A stretch of 44,815 nt of DNA from Kofleriaceae bacterium. Lineage in GTDB: Bacteria; Myxococcota_A; Polyangia; Haliangiales; Haliangiaceae. Where the stretch lies: NCBI GenBank assembly GCA_025357755.1, contig JANXOP010000125.1:1-44815 (forward strand), in the 5' to 3' direction. Under the pieces are notes generated by a model. The model was not told where the DNA came from. It saw only the letters and a list, made by a program, of their open reading frames with translations, and made no database searches. Shown in pieces: positions 40,370-44,815 of the stretch. The position numbers and the translations under genes were made by a program. Positions within the stretch are counted from its first letter, which is position 1. Each line of letters opens with the position of its first letter.

Positions 40370-40530
40370 TCGATGCTCCGGCAGATCCACGCCGCATCTT
40401 CGGGTTCCTCGAGGTCGAAGCGCGGCCAGGGCCGCTTGCTCTGCGTGCGCTCGTTACCGCCGGCAACCGGCGGTGGGATCGGAGGTTCGACGTGCGTGGA
40501 CAAAGACGGGCTGGGTAGGGCGGTGCTCAT
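40366..40530 (-). CDS. 54-aa hypothetical protein downstream of the FAS1 lipoprotein
   Basis: A short frame read directly from the sequence: ATG at 40530, stop at 40366-40368 interlocking with the XRE-cupin stop. Pro-rich first half, then 'RPWPRFDLEEPEDAAWICRS'. The ATG is 3 nt after the FAS1 stop, so translation could be coupled. No family recognised; support is the tidy fit between neighbours and normal codon use. Confidence 0.4.
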   Translation of the reverse strand: MSTALPSPSLSTHVEPPIPPPVAGGNERTQSKRPWPRFDLEEPEDAAWICRSID

Positions 40531-40533
40531 GGG

Positions 40534-41139
40534 TCACTTCGCAGGCGGTAGGAGCACGGTATCGATCGCGTGGATCACACCATTGGTGGCGAGGAGGTCG
40601 GGCTTGGTGACCGTCGCACCACCGACCTTGACGCCGCTCGATGCATCGATCGCGAGGTCGGCACCCTGGACCGATTTCTCGGTCTTCACCGTCGCGAGGT
40701 CCTTCGCGAGCACGCTGCCCGAGATGACGTGATACTGGAGCACCTGCGCGAGCTTCGCCTTGTCGGCGAGGAGGGCCTCGAGATCCTTGGCCGGGAGCTT
40801 CGCGAAGGCGTCGTCGGTCGGCGCGAACACGGTGAACGGGCCCGCGCCATTCAGGTTCTCGGCGATGCCCGCGGCATCGACCGCCTTCAAGAACCTCGAG
40901 AACGTGCCTACCTGTTTCGCGGTGTCGAGCAGGTTCTTGGTGGCTGCGGCGGCCGGCGGAGCGTTCGGAGCGATCGCCGCCGAGCCTGACGCCGGCGTGG
41001 GCGTGGGCGTGGCGGCCGAGCCCGTGTCCGCGGCCTTTGCGGTCGGAGCGGGCGTCGCTTCGCCCTTCTTCTTACAACCGGCCGTGGCGAGGAGTCCGAG
41101 AGCGAGCACGGCGGCGACGAGCAGCGAGTTCTTTTTCAT
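40534..41139 (-). CDS. Fasciclin (FAS1) domain lipoprotein
   Basis: 201 aa. Lipoprotein signal MKKNSLLVAAVLALGLLATAGC with lipobox TAGC, then a Thr/Pro/Ala-rich linker, then one FAS1 domain (about 65-200) with 'FTVFAPTDDAFAKLP' and 'NGVIHAIDTVLLPPAK'. FAS1 lipoproteins mediate adhesion or bind small ligands at the surface. ATG at 41139 lies 35 nt from a TTGACA box, predicting a leaderless mRNA. Its place under the same operator as sulfate uptake genes is unexplained. Confidence 0.88.
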   Translation of the reverse strand: MKKNSLLVAAVLALGLLATAGCKKKGEATPAPTAKAADTGSAATPTPTPASGSAAIAPNAPPAAAATKNLLDTAKQVGTFSRFLKAVDAAGIAENLNGAGPFTVFAPTDDAFAKLPAKDLEALLADKAKLAQVLQYHVISGSVLAKDLATVKTEKSVQGADLAIDASSGVKVGGATVTKPDLLATNGVIHAIDTVLLPPAK

Positions 41140-41145
41140 AATAAT

Positions 41146-41174
41146 AACTTCTATTATAACGGACAAGCTGTCAA
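41146..41174 (-). promoter_or_regulatory. Promoter with operator site C, FAS1 lipoprotein gene
   Basis: On the minus strand TTGACA (41174-41169) is followed by the operator-like element, which reads TTCTATTATAACGGAC on the plus strand (41149-41164). It shares 15 identical bases with site B but is inverted relative to its gene. At 17-bp spacing the -10 is weak (GAAGTT); a TATAAT inside the operator (41158-41153) has only 10-bp spacing. TTGACA to ATG is 35 nt. The element lies inside the 3' end of the hydrolase gene. Confidence 0.55.
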
Positions 41175-41753
41175 CATCTCGGACGTCCCGATCGTCGTCC
41201 GGTTCAAGAGACTGGCTAGCAGCGCTCGACCTTCCGGCCACCTGCCGAGCCCCGAGCTCGCGTTGAGGTGACCGCGTCCGCGGATCACGCGCAGCTCGCT
41301 GCCCCAGGCTCGTGCGAACTGCGCGGCACGTTCTGCACTGACGTACGGATCGTCGTCGGAGGTGACGACGAGCGAGGCACACGGTAGCGGATGCTGGGGC
41401 ACGCCGGCAAAGTCGCGCAGCGGGAGCGCACCGCTCGTACGTTCGATATCGGCCGGCGCGACGAGCAGCGCGGCGCGGATCGGCCTGCGAGTGGACCGCG
41501 CCCAGTACGCGACCGCGATACAGCCGAGCGAGTGCGCGACGAACACCGGCGGTCGCGGATCGCGGAGGGCGAGCGCGACGGCCGCGGCCTCGATCGCATC
41601 CGTCCACGCGTCGCACCGCGGATCGAACCAATCCGCCAGCTCCGTGCGCGAACACGCGAGCTCCGTTTGCCACAGCGTCTGCCAGTGGGCCGCGCCGGAA
41701 CCGCCCCATCCGGGGACGACGAGGATCGGACCGGAAGCGATGTCGTGCGCCAT
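41154..41753 (-). CDS. Alpha/beta hydrolase, RBBP9/YdeN family
   Basis: 199 aa from ATG 41753, 4 nt after the dioxygenase stop; a longer reading into the dioxygenase gene is unlikely. 'ILVVPGWGGSGAAHWQTLWQ' is the family N-terminus, nucleophile Ser in 'FVAHSLGCIAV', and the acid/His pair is in 'VTSDDDPYVSAE' and 'GRGHLNASSGLG'. Serine hydrolase of small esters or amides; substrate unknown. Its last codons contain the promoter of the FAS1 gene, and the stop lies within operator C. Confidence 0.83.
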   Translation of the reverse strand: MAHDIASGPILVVPGWGGSGAAHWQTLWQTELACSRTELADWFDPRCDAWTDAIEAAAVALALRDPRPPVFVAHSLGCIAVAYWARSTRRPIRAALLVAPADIERTSGALPLRDFAGVPQHPLPCASLVVTSDDDPYVSAERAAQFARAWGSELRVIRGRGHLNASSGLGRWPEGRALLASLLNRTTIGTSEMLTACPL

Positions 41754-41757
41754 GGTG

Positions 41758-42873
41758 TTACCCCGAGGTTTCGTCGTCGGACGAGGAGGTGCCGGTGGCG
41801 TTGAAATAGACACCGCGTAGCCAGCGCGCGCCCGAGAACTCGGTGCGGCCGTGGAGCATGCGGTGGTTGTCGTAGATCAGCACGTTGCCCGGCCGGATCC
41901 GGAACGCGTAGTGGTTGCGCGGGTCGCGCAGGATCCGGACGAACTGGTCGTGCGCCCGGTACCACGCGCTCATCCGGTCGAACGGGAGCTGATACGGGGC
42001 CTCGGTGAAGTACGACGACCGGACGAACACGCGGCCTGCGCGAATCGTGACGATGGGGGAGATGACCTCGCGTTCGAAGTTCTTCTGCTTGCGGTGGAAC
42101 CGGATCGAGGTGCGCAGCAGCAGCTCGGCGGCGTCCCGATCGAGACTCTGCAGGTAGCGGAACGCCGCCTCGCCATCGACGAGCACGGTGTCGCCGCCCT
42201 GATTCGCATCGCGGATGCCCTGCAACAGCTGGTAGCGCGGCGGCTCGTCGAGAAACGGCTGATCGGTGTGCAGCTCGATCGCGGCGTTGGTGTAGCCGAG
42301 TTGATCGATATTGGTGTTCGTCGTGTTGTCGGTACGCAGATCTTCGATCCGCCCGAAGTGGGTGCCGATGATGCGCAGGCCGCGTGCCCCGAGCACGTCG
42401 ATCCACGCCTCGGTCTCGGCCTCGGGTCGATCGTGCTCGCGGCGCACGACCGCCGCGCCAACCTTCTCGAGCCGAGAGAGCAGGTCGCTCGTGATCGCCT
42501 CGAGGCCGCGCGCGCCGTCGAGCTCGAGTGCGCGGACGTCCGAGGGTGGGCGAGGAACCTCGATTCGATCGGTGGCGTAGGCATGGCGGCGCAGCCACTC
42601 GAGCGGGTAGCGGCTCACCCGACCATCGTGGCTCCAGGTCACGCGCAGCACGCCGTCATCGACCGCGGCCGATCCGAGCGCGAGCTCGTCAGGGAGCTCG
42701 GCCGAATCGATCGTGCGCTCGCCGGTCGTGGGATGGCGATCGACGTCGCAGTTGTGGCGCAGCCAACGGAGATGAAAGTCTGCATGGCGCTCGGCAGCGC
42801 CCTCGGGGGTGAAGACTCGCACGAAGTCATCGTGAAGCTCGACGCGGCTCATCGCTTCGGAGTCGGCGACCAT
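41758..42873 (-). CDS. Fe(II)/2-oxoglutarate dioxygenase, gamma-butyrobetaine hydroxylase-like
   Basis: 371 aa from ATG 42873, chosen because it is 36 nt from the TTGACA box; ATG 42885 lies inside the operator. An N-terminal GBBH-like domain (about 20-100) is followed by a TauD/TfdA domain. Metal ligands H202-x-D204 ('ELHTDQPF') and H341 ('HRMLHGRTEFSG') with a downstream Arg are intact; 'GGDTVLVDG' matches the family. The CxCxxC zinc site of vertebrate BBOX is reduced to one Cys ('WLRHNCDVDRHP'). Likely hydroxylates a small amine or betaine; a sulfur compound is possible given the regulon. Confidence 0.85.
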   Translation of the reverse strand: MVADSEAMSRVELHDDFVRVFTPEGAAERHADFHLRWLRHNCDVDRHPTTGERTIDSAELPDELALGSAAVDDGVLRVTWSHDGRVSRYPLEWLRRHAYATDRIEVPRPPSDVRALELDGARGLEAITSDLLSRLEKVGAAVVRREHDRPEAETEAWIDVLGARGLRIIGTHFGRIEDLRTDNTTNTNIDQLGYTNAAIELHTDQPFLDEPPRYQLLQGIRDANQGGDTVLVDGEAAFRYLQSLDRDAAELLLRTSIRFHRKQKNFEREVISPIVTIRAGRVFVRSSYFTEAPYQLPFDRMSAWYRAHDQFVRILRDPRNHYAFRIRPGNVLIYDNHRMLHGRTEFSGARWLRGVYFNATGTSSSDDETSG

Positions 42874-42880
42874 GCGGAAT

Positions 42881-42909
42881 AACATCCGTTATCACGGATT
42901 ATCTGTCAA
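42881..42909 (-). promoter_or_regulatory. Promoter with operator site D, dioxygenase gene
   Basis: The clearest version of the shared site: a perfect inverted repeat ATCCGT-TATC-ACGGAT (42884-42899). On the minus strand TTGACA lies at 42909-42904. Aligned without gaps to promoter C, both share TTGACAG, then four variable bases, TCCGT, one base, ATAA, and then GA-x-GTTATT. The -10 at 17-bp spacing is weak (GATGTT). TTGACA to ATG is 36 nt, predicting a leaderless mRNA. Confidence 0.6.
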
Positions 42910-42916
42910 CGAGACG

Positions 42917-42928
42917 GAAACGCGTTTC
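42917..42928. repeat. Perfect palindrome GAAACGCGTTTC
   Basis: Twelve-base perfect palindrome between the divergent dioxygenase promoter and the lipoprotein gene at 42978. Distinct in sequence from operators A-D. It may be a second regulator's site or a start for the lipoprotein's control region; no strong promoter could be placed. Confidence 0.35.
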
Positions 42929-42977
42929 TAGTATCATGAACAAAACCTCCAGTTTGTGCAGGTGCTTTAATGACCGG

Positions 42978-43442
42978 GTGAAACGCGCCTGGGTCCTAGT
43001 GGTCGTCGCCTGTGGTGGAGGCACCGCCATTCCGCCCGCGAAGCGCGTGCAGCCGATCCCGGAAGCACATCCCGAAATCGGTGGCATGTTCAGCGGGACC
43101 GCCGAGCTCGTCCCCGATGCGCCGTCGAGAGAGCTCCAGATCGCGGCGCCACCCGAACCGCTCGCCGCGCCCGAAGGCAAGCAACCGATCGTCGACGAGA
43201 TCGTGCGCAACTACGATCGCTTCGCCGAGTGCGCCGCCAAGGACGCTGCCGTGATGGGCCGGATCACCCACCACTTCGTCGTCGATGGCCATGGTGCGGT
43301 CACCGCGATCCGCACCGACGGCGATGGCAACGCCGCGGTCCACGCGTGCATGAACGAGGCGCTCCACGAGCTCGCGTTCCGCGGTCGCGCCGACGGCAAG
43401 GCGATGGCGATCACGTGGAACTGGACGATCAAGCGCTACTGA
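42978..43442 (+). CDS. Lipoprotein with AgmX/PglI- or TonB-tail-like C-terminal domain
   Basis: 154 aa from GTG 42978, chosen because it gives the lipoprotein signal MKRAWVLVVVAC (Cys12); ATG 42936 in the same frame adds a leader that fits poorly. A Pro-rich linker is followed by 'GRITHHFVVDGHGAVTAIRTDG' in two parts, with Cys pairs 'FAECAAKD' and 'VHACMNEAL' and the end 'MAITWNWTIKRY'. This matches the C-terminal tail seen on myxobacterial AgmX/PglI-type surface proteins. Function unknown. It stops 1 nt before the convergent DUF4139 gene. Confidence 0.65.
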   Translation: MKRAWVLVVVACGGGTAIPPAKRVQPIPEAHPEIGGMFSGTAELVPDAPSRELQIAAPPEPLAAPEGKQPIVDEIVRNYDRFAECAAKDAAVMGRITHHFVVDGHGAVTAIRTDGDGNAAVHACMNEALHELAFRGRADGKAMAITWNWTIKRY

Positions 43443-43443
43443 A

Positions 43444-44815
43444 TCAGTCCGCGCTCGAGACCGCTTTGGGATCCGTGAGGTGGAGATCCGAGAGCTCGTT
43501 CTGGAACTTCACCTTCGTCAGCATCAGCTGCTCCTCTGCATCGACGATCTTGATCGTGAGCTTCTGGACCTTGTCGGTGGTCTCGATCAGCTTGCCGCGC
43601 AACGCGCTCATGAGATCGCCGCCGGTGCGCACGGCCTTCAACGTCACGAGCTGGGCATGGAGCTCGCCCGAGCGCTCCTTGTACTCGCCGAGCTGGTCGC
43701 GCATCGTCGCGATCTTGTCGACCAGATCGACCCCGATACGGTGGGTGGCGAGCGCGCCCTCGAGCTGCTTCTTGAGCGCGGGCGAAGCATCGGGCTCGTC
43801 GACGTAGACCCTCATGAGGCCGAGTGCCTCGTCGGACGAGAGCTGGAGCGATCGCTCGATCGGCGTGGTCTCGGCGATCGTGACGTGCGCGATCTCCTTC
43901 GGGCCGAGATCGACTTCGTACAGCGTCGAATCGCCGATCCTCAGCGATCGCTCCGGCGCCGCGACGACGGTCCAGTCTTCGGGCGTGCGATGGCGCAGGA
44001 ACACCTTCGCCGGCTGATCGAGGCGGCTGGTCACGGTGTACGTCGTCGCCTTGCGATGCTGGAGCTCGGCGGTGACCACACCGCGTTGCGCGGTGAACAG
44101 CTTCGCGATCTTGTCCTTCTCCGCACCCGAGGTCTCGACGACGATCTGCCGGTCACTCGCGAACGGCACGACCACGCTCGAGCGTGGCGGCACCGGTTCG
44201 GTGATGCCTTCGCCGATGAACCGGCCCTCGCCATACACCGTGACCGGCCCAGGCTCGAGCGTATCGCCGGTCGGGTTCTGCAGGCGCACTGCCTTGAACG
44301 CGAACCGCTTGTCGCCGCGATCCGCGATCGGATCGTAGAGATAGACCACGCCACCTTCGGTCTCGCCGTGGACCATCGCGACCATCGCACTCGAGCCCGC
44401 GCGCACGTCCATCGGTCGATCCGCCATGAAGTGGCTCTCGCCGACGGGCGTGTCGGCCGTCGCGCCGCGCAGGGTCGGCGGTGCCTTGGCCGTCTCGACG
44501 TTCCCGGAGGCGACCGCGAGGAGGCGTAAGGTCGCTCCACCGGTCTTGGCCCGCACGACGATGCGCTTTGCAGGCACACCATCGTCGATCAACTTGTTGC
44601 GGGCCGCTTCGCCCCGCTGCTTCGCGTCGCCCAGCGTCGCGCCGAGCGACTCGATCACGATGTCCTTCTTCGAGCCGAGGATCTGCTTGGCGACCGCCGC
44701 GAGCTTCTCGTCGCCTTGCTTGATCGGCGGCGGTGGTGCGGCTGGCGTGTACGAGGAAGAAGAGCCCGAGAACGAGGCGCCGGTCGTGTTGATGCCTTCG
44801 ACGGAGTACGCATCG
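43444..44815 (-). CDS. DUF4139-like protein, 5' end cut by window edge
   Basis: At least 457 codons; the frame stays open through 44815, so the GTG at 44658 is not the true start. The visible N-terminus reads 'DAYSVEGINTTGASFSGSSSS', Pro linker, then 'DAKQRGEAARNKLIDDGVPAKRIVV', which resembles the helix-strand end of an OmpA-type domain. The bulk is beta-rich ('PVTVYGEGRFIGEGITEPVPP', 'EIAHVTIAETTPIER') as in DUF4139/MuiA-like proteins, and the end is coiled coil ('TTDKVQKLTIKIVDAEEQLM'). An envelope protein is likely; function unknown. Confidence 0.65.
   Translation of the reverse strand, partial: DAYSVEGINTTGASFSGSSSSYTPAAPPPPIKQGDEKLAAVAKQILGSKKDIVIESLGATLGDAKQRGEAARNKLIDDGVPAKRIVVRAKTGGATLRLLAVASGNVETAKAPPTLRGATADTPVGESHFMADRPMDVRAGSSAMVAMVHGETEGGVVYLYDPIADRGDKRFAFKAVRLQNPTGDTLEPGPVTVYGEGRFIGEGITEPVPPRSSVVVPFASDRQIVVETSGAEKDKIAKLFTAQRGVVTAELQHRKATTYTVTSRLDQPAKVFLRHRTPEDWTVVAAPERSLRIGDSTLYEVDLGPKEIAHVTIAETTPIERSLQLSSDEALGLMRVYVDEPDASPALKKQLEGALATHRIGVDLVDKIATMRDQLGEYKERSGELHAQLVTLKAVRTGGDLMSALRGKLIETTDKVQKLTIKIVDAEEQLMLTKVKFQNELSDLHLTDPKAVSSAD

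Overview
The window is very GC-rich, almost gapless bacterial DNA. The likely source is a Myxococcota-type organism, perhaps near the Polyangia/Haliangium lineages. Evidence: a MopE-like putative metal-binding lipoprotein with an anchor-L-type domain, an AgmX/PglI-tail-like lipoprotein, an enhancer-binding protein, short-form HisG, many GTG starts, and many 4-base start/stop overlaps (ATGA or GTGA). The phylum call is inference from family content, not from a marker gene. I saw no rRNA, tRNA, CRISPR array or insertion sequence.

Layout. (1) 1-6.2 kb: a beta-propeller-like protein, a stand-alone receiver domain, three very small genes (a secreted peptide, a 37-aa membrane peptide, a 57-aa zinc ribbon), then a minus-strand operon of sigma factor, SctV/FlhA-family export gate and small exported protein. 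(2) 6.2-7.4 kb: a ClpX-like unfoldase lacking the zinc-binding domain. (3) 7.4-24.5 kb: a Wzx/Wzy-type extracellular polysaccharide locus. It holds DUF2279 and Wzi-like proteins, UDP-GlcNAc 2-epimerase, methyltransferases, two GT4 enzymes, flippase, polymerase, a heparinase-II/III-like protein, a two-domain oxidoreductase, a WecG-type transferase, Wzz, an SLBB exporter and the initiating phosphosugar transferase. (4) 24.5-32.2 kb: an OmpA-like/TSP3 protein, murA-hisG(short), an unknown protein, the MopE-like lipoprotein, and lpd-lipB. (5) 32.2-43 kb: an enhancer-binding protein facing a sulfate uptake operon (cysP-cysT-cysW-cysA, anion porin, XRE-cupin regulator), then beta-carbonic anhydrase plus a second XRE-cupin, a FAS1 lipoprotein plus a 54-aa peptide, and a gamma-butyrobetaine-hydroxylase-like dioxygenase plus an alpha/beta hydrolase. 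(6) 43-44.8 kb: a lipoprotein and a DUF4139-like protein cut by the right edge.

The most interesting signal is in block 5. Four separate transcription units carry the same AT-rich operator-like element (core ATAACGGA, full dyad ATCCGT-N4-ACGGAT) in otherwise GC-rich DNA. In three of them a TTGAC(A/G) box lies 35-36 nt from the start codon, which predicts leaderless mRNAs with the operator inside the promoter. With a sulfate transporter and two SutR-like XRE-cupin regulators in the same block, this looks like an undescribed sulfur-responsive regulon. It would include a beta-CA-fold enzyme (possibly a COS/CS2 hydrolase), a FAS1 lipoprotein and a Fe(II)/2-oxoglutarate dioxygenase.
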